From contig CM040089.1 in NCBI GenBank assembly GCA_022496805.1, forward strand, positions 870,501-934,500: DNA of 64,000 bases, written 5' to 3'. The notes beneath the pieces are model-generated. The model saw only the letters and a program-made list of their open reading frames with translations. It ran no database searches and was not told the DNA's origin. This DNA is from Pohlia nutans (lineage: Eukaryota > Streptophyta > Bryopsida > Bryales > Mniaceae). Positions 9,247 to 22,079 of this stretch are shown in pieces; positions within the stretch are counted from its first letter, which is position 1; each line of letters begins with the position of its first letter. Made by a program: the position numbers and the translations under genes.

Positions 9247-9805
9247 TTACCCACCAACAAGCTCACGTTCATTCAACTTTTCAGAGAATTGGCAATAAAA
9301 ATTACGAAATTTTATAAGCTTGAACCTAATTTGGACAAGTTGGAGTGCACAAGATGAACCATACATACAATTAAGTTTTGATAACAAAAGATTTTTTTAA
9401 ATTGATTTTTATTTGAAATTCAAACCTTCTTTTTTTACCCTTAATTCAAACAACTATAAATACAAATTTTGTTACTTATGGTTAATAAAAATTTCAATGG
9501 AAAGAATGCAAATCCTTTGTAGAATCATGTGGAAAAAATCATGAGTTTTGAGGTCATATTTACTAAAATATTAGTGTTTAAATTTTTTAGTTGAAAAATG
9601 TTCAAGTTGAATATGTTCAAGTTATATATTTTTAAATCTGATCCAAATTTTTTCCAAAGTCTAAGTAAGTTTTTACACTTCAAATGGTTTAATATATCTT
9701 AATATTAATATTGATATTTTTTATAAATTTAATCATTTGATTCAATTCTTTAAAAAGCTGAATGAACGTAAACTTATTGGTGGGTAGTGTACAACTAGCT
9801 AGAAT
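9239..9805. repeat. Second, decayed inverted repeat abutting the foldback
   Basis: 9239-9325 (TACCCACCAACAAGC, CACGTTCATTCAACTTTT) is the reverse complement, with changes, of about 9718-9805 (AGCTGAATGAACGTAAAC, TTATTGGTGGGTA). A related fragment, AAAAGTTGAATGACCGTAGC, occurs at about 24196. It looks like an older member of the same repeat family. Confidence 0.6.
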
Positions 9806-12348
9806 ATGAGCCTCTAATAAAACTGAATTTTTGTGTAAACATTGTTGAAACATTAGGAATGTTCTATAGGTGTTCTTTTTCAATAGGAATGTTTGATTCT
9901 TAACTAGAGTGACTTCTTCTTGGATTATATGCTTTTCCAAATTTTAACGAATTTGTTCATTTTAATTGACTAAATCTATTAATATATTTTTTATAGAAAT
10001 ACCCACACCTTAATGGATTGACATGAAACACTTTAATTCAACTATTCAAGTCTAAATTTTTAGTTGAATAGATGAATTTTCACGTTTTTATGCTTCGTTG
10101 GAAAAATTGCCAAAAATCAGCATTTGTAGACATTGTAGTACAAAATAAATAATATTTTTTAATCCTTCAAATTAATCATTTCAAACAACACATATTTAGA
10201 TCTCCTTCATATCAAAAATTGGTGCCAAACTTATGTCATTGGATATTTTAAACAAATATTTTGAATTTTTTTAAGTAGTTGGGACAAATTTTGATTTTTA
10301 TACAAAAAGTCTCTTTGAAACTCTTTAAACCTCTTCAATATTTAGTTGAATTTTTTTTTGTGTACTTCATGAATGTACTAGGTTATCAAAATCACATTCG
10401 GTCGATTCATTTTTATTTTGTTTTAAAAAGGGACTCATTCAAAGTTGCTATAGGGGTTGATTTAAGAGTCAAAAGGGCTTTTCAAGATACCCATATCCTA
10501 CCATTGCCCAGCAGTAGAAGAGTCAGAGCCTATTGCGACACGCTTTTGGGGAAGCTATAAACAAAACTTCAGAAGTTCATATCTTATTCATAGAGTATCT
10601 GAATAAGACATATTTTAGTGCTTTAGAATCCTCTTGAAAATGGGAACATGACCTCACAATTATTTGTCGGTTTAATAATAGTATACACACTCAGAAGCTA
10701 AAGCCAGGGGAATGGAGAAACTACCTTAAATATGCTTGCTTGTTGAGAGCTGTTTGAAAGGTGTCTGTGGGAATACCAAAAACTGGACCTTGAGGATTCT
10801 GTATTGAACGTTCTGAGTCCACAAAGAGCTTTGCAATTGGCAGCCGAGGTAAACTTTCCAGTCAATGCTTCTGGTAGTTCTTTTTGAATGTTAGGAATGT
10901 CATGTTGCCTTGGCACCTTTTCTTATGATACAGTTTGGTTGCACAGGCTTGTGAACAATCTCGGGTGGGAGGTGTAAATGGTTTACAAGCCAGTGCCCAA
11001 GGCATTGCAAAGCTGCTTGTGGACCGAGCCTGGGAGAAGCAAACGAAGGACAACACAAGTCATAGGGAGATAAATACAAGATTCCCATATAGGAAATGTG
11101 GACAAATTTCTCACAACTGTAACTTTCCCAGATCAAAAATACACTACAATCATCCCAAGAAAGTTACAATTGTGGGAATTTTATCCCACTTCCCATATGA
11201 AATCCCATGTGGAAATGTCTTTATCTCTCCCTGTGAGTGTCATCGTAATGGACTTCGTTGCCAAAAGCAGACCCTCCTTCCACACTCTTTATTCACCTTT
11301 CTCATCTGATCACATATGTACTTGATTTGCTTTTGGCACATGATCGTGTTAATGAACAATAGTGTGTTAGTACACATTTGTCTTTGTGCGGCATGATTCA
11401 CTCTGATGTCGTCTGGTAGCCACTGTAAAACAAGCTGCTTATACATATTTCATGGAGTAAAGGTATGTCTGGTTCCATACATCTGAGCATGAAATGAGGT
11501 ACCTTGAGTGGATACTTCTTTATAAAACTACTAATCTATCTCAATAGAAAACAAAAGCGCCCTTTCTAGGAAAGCAGGACGTAGCGGAGTTAGCCAGGGC
11601 CCCGTGTTATATGCTACATCAGTTGACTTGAAATGATTGTCTTGGGGCAAGCGTTACATAATTATGATTATTATTAATATTATTGTAATGACTTCAAATG
11701 AATCGCTGGTAAGCAAGCATTAGAGAAAATAGGAGCCCTGTAGAAGGCCCCTTCAGAAGTCACAAATGGGACCTTCAATTACATTTAAATGTGCTAGGGG
11801 AATGAAGAATCCCCTATACTTGCTCAGGTAAGTAAAGGCGGACATTTATGAGGGTAGGACCGGGAAGGTGGTTCCCATTGGTAGAATTTTTTTCTTGTAC
11901 TTGAAATAAATTCTTTTTTAAGCCAAGAAAGAACATAATATACTTCTTTTTAAATTATATTCTGAATAGAAATATAATTCTTTAGTATGTACAAAATAGT
12001 TTATATTATGACTCATATTAACTCCATTTGGTTCCGGGTAATTTAACCATATTAGGTGGGTTGACTCAAGCCTGTCATGCAACTAATTCTCTGCACTGAT
12101 ATTTGTGAATCTTTATTCTAGAACGAACATGTGACTTGGGCATATGCATGTGTGACGAGATGTTAATTGTAATGGAGATTTGTCAACAACAGTAGGTAAG
12201 GGAAATGCAACCCTGAAACTGTGAAATTAAAAGTAAAAAACGAACATGTAGGATGGACTAATCACCACTCCAGCAAGTGAGTTTGTTGATCTAAGTGAAC
12301 AGGTAGTCTTCATCTCAAAAATTGAAAACAAAATATATATGACAATAT
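9806..12348. other. AT-rich intergenic DNA, no confident gene
   Basis: I see no family-level coding similarity. A possible exon-like stretch on the minus strand (10725-10854) and a small hairpin (about 11108-11180, CACAACTGTAACTTTC paired with its near-complement) are the only structures noted. Confidence 0.45.
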
Positions 12349-12471
12349 CCCAAAAAGCTCGGACGCCATGGGCACCATGATGGAGAAGTGCACGCCGTAG
12401 CACAGCCCCAGCAGCACAGAGCCCACATACAGCGTGCCCGGGAGCGCAGATGCAAACATCAGGTGCACAGA
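12349..12471 (-). pseudogene. Relic exon of a nodulin-like/NFD4-type major facilitator transporter
   Basis: The reverse complement reads LMFASALPGTLYVGSVLLG followed by LCYGVHFSIMVPMASELFG without a stop. It matches the membrane-helix pair (ALPG-YVGS, CYGV, SELFG) of plant nodulin-like proteins related to NUCLEAR FUSION DEFECTIVE 4. Its GC content is much higher than the surroundings. The sequence diverges to AT-rich nonsense just after SELFG, and I find no neighbouring exons of the family, so it is a fragment. It could be a piece captured by a transposon. Confidence 0.65.
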
Positions 12472-13431
12472 AATGAGGATTATCTTGGTATGTGAAAACT
12501 GATGGATGTGAAAACTGATGGATGTGAAAACTGATTATCTTGGTATGTGAAAACTGATGGATGTGTATGTGAAAACTGAAAACAGATGCGCTCTTTGTTC
12601 CTGTAACTGTGCATGGCCTCTTTGTTCCTGTAACTGTTCATATATGCATTGTTCCTAGTATAATTGTACCTTACAACTTGAAAGACTTAAAAATTGAGAG
12701 TTTGAATTAAGTTAATGCTACATCCTGTCAGAAGTGTGTCTCAAGGCCATTGATATAAGCATGAAAAGGCACATTCACCATGAGCTAAAACTCACTTACC
12801 ATGGGAAAATCACATGAGGTGATCACATTTTCATGTCAGAAATTGTGTACCATCACTAGCTCTCCTACACTACATTGTATAGTCTCACTGTCAAATTGTG
12901 AAGGCCTTCTTCATGGCTCCTTTTTTCTCTAATGTGGTGTTCCGAATCCTCCCCACATTCGCAGTATTTCTTCATTTTTGATCATGCTGGGGAATGAATC
13001 AACACAAGATGATAGATAGATAAATATGAACTCCGGTCCTCTTTCGAGGCCGGCGTGAATAAAGTGTCTGTTCGTCACTTCATCTTTACACTGAGCCAGT
13101 GCCCACCGGACAGAGGTCCATTGGTACAAGACTACTCACCTCTTTCGAGAATAGACGAATCAACACAACATTCAGTAGCCTTCATTGGCTTTGCCTTGTC
13201 CTTGAGAAGAATGTGCTTGAAGAGAATGCGCAAAATATCCGACATCAATACATCATCATCCATGCAAAATCAATAGCTAGCTTGTTTTACAGGAAGGTGT
13301 AGATAATGGCAACCGGGAGGGGAAGGTCAACAAGATCTCAAAGCTCCAAATACATAATAAAAAAAGAAGAAGATACTGTAGTGACTTAATGCCGGCACTG
13401 GCCAACGCTGGCAGATAGCTTTTAAAAAAAA

Positions 13432-13434
<3 letters not shown>

Positions 13435-13497
<63 letters not shown>
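13435..13497. repeat. (TA)n microsatellite, about 31 units
   Basis: Uninterrupted TA dinucleotides flanked by A-rich and T-rich runs. It gives spurious open frames on the opposite strand. Confidence 0.95.
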
Positions 13498-13502
<5 letters not shown>

Positions 13503-13819
13503 TTAATTTTTTTAATTTCGATGGCGCTACAAGCGCCATGCTACATGCTGGCAGGCGCTTGCAACATTTTTATTTATTTTTTTGGTGGTTTTTTATTCTC
13601 CTTTATTTTTCACTCCACTCCAACAACCTCCAGCAACCGGCTCTGTCCATCCCTTTTTTCAATGAACTTCTATACCGTTGGATGGATATAAAGGCAATGC
13701 GTATGAAGGCTACTGAATGATAGGAATGTGAAGTCTGCGAAAGTGCTGAATTGCACAAGAGCGCATCCGGGACTCACCATTGGACTATTGATAAAGTTTA
13801 CCCTTACCATCTTGGCCTT

Positions 13820-14005
13820 ATCGCTAAACGACTACAAAATTTTCTTTTCGATTAGCCTCTAGGATTTTAAGATATTTTGGGGCGTGTAATATACCATTGG
13901 AAAGGAATTTTCAAGACCTTTCCAACGGTATATCACACGCCTCAAAATTCTCAAAAATTGCGGCCGTAAATGGAAAAAGAAAGTTTTGTATTCGTTTAGC
14001 GATTG
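13820..14005. mobile_element. Hairpin MITE
   Basis: ATCGCTAAACGACTACAAAA at the left pairs with the complement of GTTTTGTATTCGTTTAGCGAT at the right. The inner GGGGCGTGTAATATACC pairs with GGTATATCACACGCCTC. The small-loop foldback has about 90-bp arms. It shares core words with the intronic foldback at 47178-47505. Confidence 0.65.
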
Positions 14006-14528
14006 TAGCAAACCGTGGTCAAACAAATTGCAGCCAATTTCAGCTGCGATTTTTTTACCAAGTTTTCTTATAATGTTCAAATTGCATACCAAACGTTACA
14101 TTTAGAAACAACCGCAGTAAAAAAATAATGTACAATCCCACATGTCCGTCTGTGAGAAGATTTCATTGGATAAGAAATTTGGATTGAAGAGATACTTTTG
14201 TCCCTGCATTGATCCTACCAGGACGGGGCTCAAGTTTGAAGTAGCTGGGCTACTTTTACTGTATCTGTTGGCAGGGTTGTGCGGTGTGACACAAGCGGGG
14301 TTGGAGTCGCGTTACTCCCCCCACAGGAATCTGTTCATGAGACATAGTGGAGGTCCTTAATTGATCGGACGGTGTAGAAGAGTACCTTGCGTATCAAGTC
14401 ATCTACACAAGTTAATAAGTTAGTAGGTAAGTTAAAAGCAAGTTACAGTGGGTGCAAAGCTTCTTTCGGATCCTAGCCAGCCCAGCATTCTCGGCGTTGA
14501 CAATTAGACCAAATTCCATCATGCATGG

Positions 14529-14537
14529 TATATAAAG
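14529..14537 (+). promoter_or_regulatory. Probable TATA box of the CHX gene
   Basis: TATATAAAG, 750 bp before the CHX ATG and followed by a GC-richer stretch that could be the transcript start and 5'UTR. Inference from position and motif only. Confidence 0.4.
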
Positions 14538-15282
14538 CTTACAGAGTGCCGTTCTTTGCGCTCGCTCGCTCGCATCCTGCGACCAGGTTCTAAAGTTGCT
14601 TACAGAAATACTCTACACTACAGAGCACCCATTTGCAAGGACATAGGAAAGGGACTCGTACAGAAGTACTCTAGAATCAATCAGTAACTAAGATTCTTTC
14701 GAGTCATGCCTTGCCTTTGGTGACAGTTTCGCGGGATTAGGCTCTGACTTCAGCCGTTCAGCTAGTCGGCTCAAGCTACTACATATAGTCCCGCTCCTCT
14801 TGTGTACCTCGCACTTAGAGATTTTCAGACTATGGTGTTATGCGTTTGTAGTGCGTTCATTAAGTGACTTGATCTACCATGCTGATGGAAGTTCATCTCG
14901 CCCAGAGCACCCAGACTGTAAGACTCGAACCTCTCACCACATGTGATGATTTTCCTAGTAGCTCTGGTTGAAATTGAGAAGTCCGACTTGTTTTGTGAGA
15001 TGATATACGCATGCACAATTTGTGTGTACGTCGATTGAATGGTGGTTTGTGACTGATTCTGGTTGGTTGTTGGTCTGCAGAGATTATTCACCAAGATGGC
15101 GGTGACGCACTTCGAACGTGATCATCATCTGACCAGGCGCGCTCTTGCTCGTCGTAAGATCTAGTGTCACGGGTAATTTTTGAAAAGCGAAGTTCTATCT
15201 GAGCGAAGCCACCGTACCTTGCTGATCGAAGTGGCGGTGATCGAAGGAAGCTTGATTCAACGTCGGTGAATTAAGAGTCGAG

Positions 15283-18200
15283 ATGGCGGTTTCCAATGTC
15301 ACGACCCCGGTGTGCACGACGATGGTGGCGACGTCGAGTGGGGTGTGGCAGGGAGACATTCCCATTCACTTCGCGTTTCCGCTGCTCACCGTCCAGATTT
15401 GCCTTGTTCTGGCCGTCACGCGAACACTGGCTTTCTTCTTGAAGCCGCTCAGGCAGCCTCGCGTCATCGCCGAAGTAGTGGTAAGACTTTCGAGTAAATT
15501 CTTAGAGCCAATTGTGAAAAATTGTGTGCGGGTACAGAGTTCTCTGATTTTAATTTGTTGTTTGCACGCAGGGTGGAATCCTTCTGGGCCCGTCGGCGCT
15601 TGGCAAGAACGCCAAGTACTTGGCCAACATTTTCCCCAATCAAAGCTTGGTCATCCTGGATTGTTTCGCGAATATGGGGCTGATCTTCTTCTTGTTCATG
15701 GTGGGATTGGAGCTCGACGTGCGGCAGATCCGCAAGACGGGACTGCAGGCGATGGTGATATCGGCAGCCGGAATCCTGGTCCCGTTTTCCGCCGGAGTGG
15801 GAGTCTCGTTCGTGCTCCACAACACCATCGCTGGCGACGTGAAATTCGGCCCGTTCCTGGTCTTCATGGGCGTGGCGATGTCCATCACGGCGTTTCCTGT
15901 TCTCGCCCGTATCCTCGCGGAGCGGAAGCTGCTGACCACGGAGGTTGGCCAGCTCGCCATGACCGTGGCCGCCGTGGACGACGTCACGGCGTGGGTGCTG
16001 CTCGCGCTCGCCGTGGCGCTCTCGGGAACTAGCACGAAGTCCACTGTGGTAGTGTGGGTGCTCCTCTGCGGACTCGCCTTCGTCCTCGTCATGTTCACCG
16101 TCGTGCAGCCCGTCATGAAATGGGTCGCCGCTCGATCCTCCGACAATGAGCCCGTTCCAGAGATTTTCATCTGCCTCACGTTTGCCGGCGTTTTGGCCGC
16201 GGCTTTCACCACGGACGCGATTGGCATCCACGCTATCTTCGGCGCGTTTCTCTTTGGGCTCATCATCCCCAAAGACGGACCGTTCGCCGGCGCGCTCGTG
16301 GAAAAAATCGAGGATCTTGTCATGATTCTGATGTTGCCGCTCTACTTCGCCTCTAGCGGCTTGAAGACCAACATGGGCGCCATTCACGGCGCGCGCTCGT
16401 TTGGTCTGCTCGTGCTTGTCATAACGGTCGCCTGCGTGGGCAAAGTGTGCGGGACGTTTCTAGCTGCCACGGCGACGAAAGTAAATCCCCGGAAAGCGAT
16501 CACGTTGGGCGTGCTTATGAACGCTAAAGGGCTGGTGGAGCTCATTGTGCTCAACATCGGGAAAGACCGCAAGGTGCTGAACGACGAGACGTTCGCCATC
16601 ATGGTGATCATGGCGCTCTTCACGACGTTCATCACGACCCCCCTGGTGATGGCCATCTACAAGCCAGCGCGGAATCCCCTGCCTTACAAGCGAAAGAAAT
16701 TGGCGATGGAGGATCCCACAGATGAGCTGCGCATTCTGTCGTGTGTGCATGGGATGAAGAATGTCCCCGCCATGATCAATCTCGCGGAGGGGACACGCGG
16801 GACTCGCAAGCGCGCGCTGCGGCTCTACATCTTGCATTTGATGCAACTCTCGGAGCGCACTTCCGCCATCATGATCGTCCAGCGCGCTCGTCGCGACGGG
16901 CGGCCGTTTTCAACCACCGAAAGCCTGCCGAGAACCGAGACCAGATCGTCGCCGCGTTTGAAACGTATGGGCAACTCAGCAAGGTGACGGTGCGACCCAT
17001 GACCGCTATTTCTGAATTTGAAGACATGCACGAGGATATCTGCGCAACGGCAGCTAACAAGCGCACGGCGATCATCATCCTCCCCTTTCACAAATCCCAA
17101 AGACTCGACGGCCAGTTCGAGACCACCGCTCCCGGGTTCCGATTCGTGAATCAGAAGGTATGTGCACTCAATTACACCTCTTAACATAATCCAATATTCA
17201 TTAAATTAGTAGTTTTCCAATTCCCAAAAATGAGATGCGCAAGCGGGTTTTTCACGCAGGTCTAGATTTATGTTTTCCATTTTATTGTATAAACCTTTGC
17301 CAATGTAATGAAATCCACCATTAAAATGTCAAAGTGTGATTTATCCTGCACAATGGCCACACAATTATTCAAAACATGTCACAGGGAAAACGTTGGAATT
17401 CAGGTGATAAGAAAAGAAGTTAGAGTTAACATCTGTTGAAGGCTATTGAAACATTATTGTAACAACAGGCTTCGTTGTATACCATGTTTAGGTGTCGTTT
17501 CAATACCAAAAATTACATTATTTGAAAAGACACCAAATTGACATCATATGTTGTTTTATCAATTGATATTCAACAGTGTTTCTTTGGATTAAAAAAATAT
17601 TATATAGCAAAACCTATTGTTTCAATAATGTTTCCAAATTTGAAATGTATGATCATATTCGTTGAATGGAGTGCTTCAAAGAACCAAAATTTGTGATATT
17701 CAGGTGAATAGGCTAGCTCCAAAACTGAAGCTATTATTTTGAGCTTCAATTGTTTCTTGAAATTTTGCCATGATGTTAATGACGATTCATATATATGTCG
17801 ACCATGCAGGTGCTCCAACACGCGCCGTGCTCGGTGGCCATTCTCATCGACCGTGGCGTTGGCGGAAATGCGCAAGTGGCGCCCAACAACGTGGACCACA
17901 AAGTGGTGGTGTATTTCTTCGGCGGCCCGGACGACCGCGAAGCGCTTGCATACGGGCTGCGCATGGCGGAGCATCCGGGCATCCAGGTGCACGTGATTCG
18001 GTTTGTGGGCAACATGTCGACCCCGAGCCCTGATCACGTTGGGATCGATCTCAATGTCGAATCAAAGATCTCCACCCCTGCAGCAGGGGATCCCACGCAG
18101 GAACGGGCGTTGGACGAGGCTGCGTTGGACGAGATCAGCAAGCGAGATGCCAGTGCGGTCATCACTGTGGAGAAATGGCATGTGGTTGAGTTTGAGCCCT

Positions 18201-18433
18201 TGCAAGCCGTGCTGGAAGTCGCCCGGAGCCGCAACCACGATATCATCTTGGTGGGACGATCACGACGCCCGGCTCCGTTTGTGGCGAACCGGCTGGTGCA
18301 CGAGGACCCCGAGCTTGGCCCGTTTGGCGATGCGTTCATGGCGGCTGATGTTCGTGCGTCTGTGCTGGTATTTCAGCAATACGACCCTAGCTTGGACAGC
18401 ACCGCCCGCGCTGCCAAGGCCGCTTCTATCTAG
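15283..18433 (+). CDS. CHX: CHX-type cation/H+ antiporter (CPA2 family), with apparent 1-base deletion
   Basis: Exons 15283-15480, 15572-17157 and 17810-18433. The N-terminal part is the Na+/H+ exchanger domain with about 12 membrane segments: [12 protein letters not shown] then [11 protein letters not shown] across intron 1, [50 protein letters not shown]. The long hydrophilic tail ([56 protein letters not shown]) is typical of plant CHX16-20-like proteins, which act in endomembranes in K+ and pH balance. Exon lengths sum to 2408, one short of a multiple of three. The frame switches inside a four-T run at 16907-16910, where five T would restore an 802-residue protein of normal CHX length. 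So it is either a pseudogene with one recent lesion or a base-call error. Codons are GC-rich compared with the introns. Confidence 0.9.
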
Positions 18434-19633
18434 AGTTGCGGCAACATGCATCGAATCATGTATAATTATAGTACAAAAGATGCATCGTGAGTTTTTTGTG
18501 ACGTCCTACTACTATGTTTATGTACATTCAAGAACATGGAGTTATATGTATGCCAAACATGATCTGTAGTTGTGGTTAGGGACTAGACTGTTTGTTGGCA
18601 CTAGAGTTGATTCCGTTGTCACATGGAACTTCACTCGCCTTGCCATTGGACAATTTAGATAAAAAACAGCAAATATGCAAAAAATAAAATAGAAAATATG
18701 CGAAGAAAAATATAAAAATCCTATCTCGTCAAGACCTTGTGTCCTAGGTTCAGTTCATGTTACCTTCTTCAGTGAAATAAACATCCTTTTTATTTTATCT
18801 CTTTGCAATTGATTCTTTCAATTTGTGCCAAAAACGAAAAAGAAAAAATAAACATCCTTTCTGTTTCAAGGAAAAAACAAAAACAAAATGTGTAATAAAA
18901 AGCGATTTATTCCCCTCATCTCTAGTGTAACTCGTCGTATTAGCAATCTGAACACATCTTCTGAGCACCACAAAATTATGTAAAAAAATGAGGGCATCTA
19001 ATACTCCAGCATCCGTCTTCACAAAAAATTACACCAACAGCAGTCTATGTGGAGAGCCCGCCTTTCTTTGCACATGTATTCCAATACCAACCTATATACA
19101 AATGCAGTAGTACATCCAAAAGTCCCTTTAGGGGTTAACATCTAGAATTACACGTACAACCATTCCTTAGCAGTTTATGTCACAACACAGATACTATGAT
19201 AAGGGAAACAAATAATGCTCTTAAATGGCACTATTGACAGCAAGCACGCATGAGCAAGAACACATCCATTTCGTGCAAAAGCAACAACAACACCCAGTCC
19301 AACGTGCAAACTTATACAGTCGACACAGTACTCAGCTTAGAAACGTTATGTTATAAGTGTCGTAATCATACATTGCCTTACCCACCAAAAAAAGGTTCAG
19401 ACAATTACACTGACAACTGATTGTAAAATGAAGAGGAGACTATCATACATATGTTTACCAATTCTATCCCTGGATATTGAAAATTTTGTTAAACCTTAAG
19501 TAGCGTGCATACAACTCACAACCCAAATTCTAGTCCCGTAATATTGAAAGACCCTCTAGGTCATCTTTAAAATGCAATAAACTTCTACACTTCAGAACAT
19601 TGACAATGTCTTACAACAGACGTGCATTTTAGA
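18434..19633. other. 3' flank of CHX and of the F-box gene, no gene seen
   Basis: Convergent intergenic space between a plus-strand gene and a minus-strand gene. A/T-rich, with A-runs; I see no coding similarity or repeat of note. Confidence 0.5.
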
Positions 19634-20887
19634 TTAGTACCAAGGTATGCTCGGTAGACGAAGGGTCATGGGTTGTCCATACCACAGGTGAGAGTCGTTA
19701 GGGAGCGGCAGTATGGGGTTTGTAGGCATCTGACTACACATACCTAACTCCAAGTCGTAGACGATCGAAATCCCAGTTCTTCCTGACATAAGCATTATAG
19801 ATTTGTCAAATCCAAACGCTTGGATTTCGGGGCAATCACATGGCCTCCATAACTCCATCTCTGGCAAATGAAAAACTAGCTTCACTAGCTCTCATGTCAT
19901 TTGAAACACCTTTGAGAAGCCCACGTCCTCAAACAAGATTTCTCCTATACATAACCTACGACAAGATTGAGACGCACTTGGCACTTCGACGATCCAATAT
20001 ATCATGAACAAGCGGTTGTCGCTCATGATGAGTTGAGGTGAAACGAGCGAACAGCCATTGAAGTCTACGCTGGTATCCTCCCACACATCCTCCTTGATGT
20101 TGTAAGTGAAAAGCCAAAAATTGTTAACGTCATAGGAACTGAACAAAATATACAAGAGCCCCTGAAACATGATGCTACTTCCATAACGACCAACCCCATA
20201 CTCGGGCCACTCCAAGGGTGGGTTAGTTGAGCGCCGCCACTGATTGGTGGTGGACTCGTAAATGTGCATGATGATAACGTTTTCAAGGTCTTCATCATCA
20301 TAGTTAGGGTCTCCAATCGACTCAAAACCTTTGTACGTGAAGAAAACCTTGAAGCCATCGCCACCTTCGTCAACAACCAAATTTATCAGTGCATTATCGG
20401 GGGTGGCTACAGAATGCTCCGGAGGATTTGGCAGAACCCTACTTTCCCTTCTTGTAAGAGGATTGCAAACCTCTATAACTGGGCCATCATTACACATGCC
20501 GTTCGTGTATTGACAGACTAGACCTTCATCCACAGCCACGAACCCGAAAACTGAGTCCATGCCTGCAAAAAGTTCGCCGCATAATAAATCACATTCCTTC
20601 AACGTGTACCAATGTTTGGTCTGCAGGTCAAGAATGCTCCAACCCATGTACCCTGCCAATCTAGGATAGGTCGCATCCCAATCTATGTCCACAAGAAAAC
20701 GCGCAACAATGTACAGACTTCCTTTTTTTGCATTCTGTAAACAAAGACCTCCAAATTTTGGCGTGGAGATAAGATGATTCCATCTTTTGCATACAGTGGA
20801 ATATCTGCACAAATCCGGCACAGGCAAGGATGATAGCACTCGCTCAACGGTCTCAACTGGGAGCCTGCTCCACAACTGAGGTTCCAT
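19634..20887 (-). CDS. F-box protein, single exon, with in-frame TGA
   Basis: Starts at 20887 with MEPQLWSRLPVETVERVLSS, and residues 6-50 are an F-box (LPVETVERVLSSLPVPDLCR, STVCKRWNHLI). This is the segment that binds SKP1 in SCF ubiquitin ligases. The rest resembles the kelch-like substrate region of plant F-box proteins (EVCNPLTRRESRVLPNPP). The frame ends at a TGA (19892-19894) after 331 residues. The same frame then stays open for a further 86 or so codons to 19634 (LVFHLPEMELWRPCDCPEI, SLWYGQPMTL-like ending), which still looks like the C-terminal part of such proteins. So either the protein is truncated by a nonsense change or the true end is at 19892. Substrate unknown. Confidence 0.8.
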
Positions 20888-22079
20888 TGTACACTGTACA
20901 CCTTAGGACACAAGAATTCTCAGCTCATTCTAAACCCATCCAAAACACCACAAAAGACACCAATGCCCTGATTTGCTCTCTGACTTGCGCTTGCTTGAGC
21001 TTTCTAGAATCCGCCAGACTGCCAGAGTAAATGAAGATGTGTAATCCTAATCCCAAAGTGTCACAATACCATTGATGAGGACTACAGTAATGAAGTGAAG
21101 TGGAGTCTAGACATGATTATTTCAATTAATGATGTAGACTAGAGTTCTTGGTAACAACTCTAATCTACATCACTTTTGAGCCTAGGGTGTGAAACTTGGG
21201 GGTCTATTCCTTGTACAATAAGGGGACAAAATGTTTGGCGTTTTTTACATTCTAGCTTGAAAAGAAATCAAGTTTACCATCTTTGAAAAAGGCCCCAAAG
21301 GCACATATATGGTTCCCTACCCACCAAATTTGAATTACAGGGTTTTTTATGAGTTAATTTCATGTGTGTAAAGTTTTGTGGTTTAAAAATTTACCAGAAT
21401 AGAATTATTGCAAATTTATTAACAAGTATGTTTTTTTAGGATCATCAAGTTAAATAATGTTGATGGAAATATGACACCTCATGCTTCTAAAATATAATTT
21501 TCCATCATGCATAATCCTTAAGTTTAACATAAGTACTTCTCAAAAATATCATCCACCTGTCAACATGAAGATGCGCATTTGTTTCATGACCATTTAAAGT
21601 TCATTATTGAAAATTGCACCATGTTGTATACATATGTATCTCTTAGTAAATTTGGACTACTTCCATTCTGATAAATTTCTAGGCCACAAAACTTAGTACA
21701 CATGTAAATAACTCATAAAAGAACTCTTACTATTGAAGATAGTCTTTCCATGATTGTCCTCAAGGATCATTATGTAAGGTAACCTAACCTTTCACGTCTT
21801 TTCAATTTCATAGACTTTCATTTCGTCACTAGTGGTGTGGAGAGAAGCGAAATGCTAGTCCCTAGTGTTACATACACCTTACAATCGAGGGAGTCACCAG
21901 GGGGAGTCACTTAATGTAAATTAAATACCTTCTTTAATATAGAAAAACAGTAGTTAGCCTATGAAATTATAAAAATGTTCTTAGATTGAATACTCATGAA
22001 TTTTCAAAATATTCTAGGTATATTTTTAAAAATAATTTTTTGGAGTATTTTAAAATAGATTTATCAAATCTTTCTAATT
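20888..22079. other. F-box upstream region and AT-rich DNA
   Basis: Contains the presumed F-box promoter and a small hairpin at about 21129-21171 (GATGTAGACTAGAGTT paired with AACTCTAATCTACATC). I see no other gene. Confidence 0.4.

Larger units (their letters stand above)
12480..14528. other. Intergenic DNA with microsatellite and MITE, no confident gene
   Basis: Starts with short direct repeats of a GGATGTGAAAACTGAT type (about 12490-12575), then low-complexity and unique sequence. Open frames near 13055 and 14142 show no family similarity. Confidence 0.4.

Noticed and set aside
13327..13539. Minus-strand frame containing an Ile-Tyr run
   Set aside because: It is the translation of the (TA)n microsatellite.
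14925..14950. T-arm-like GGTTCGAGTCTT on the minus strand
   Set aside because: No matching acceptor stem, D arm or anticodon arm can be folded around it, so it is not a tRNA gene.
15464..17187. Long minus-strand frames opposite CHX
   Set aside because: Generated by the GC-rich codons of CHX; histidine/arginine-rich with no family similarity.
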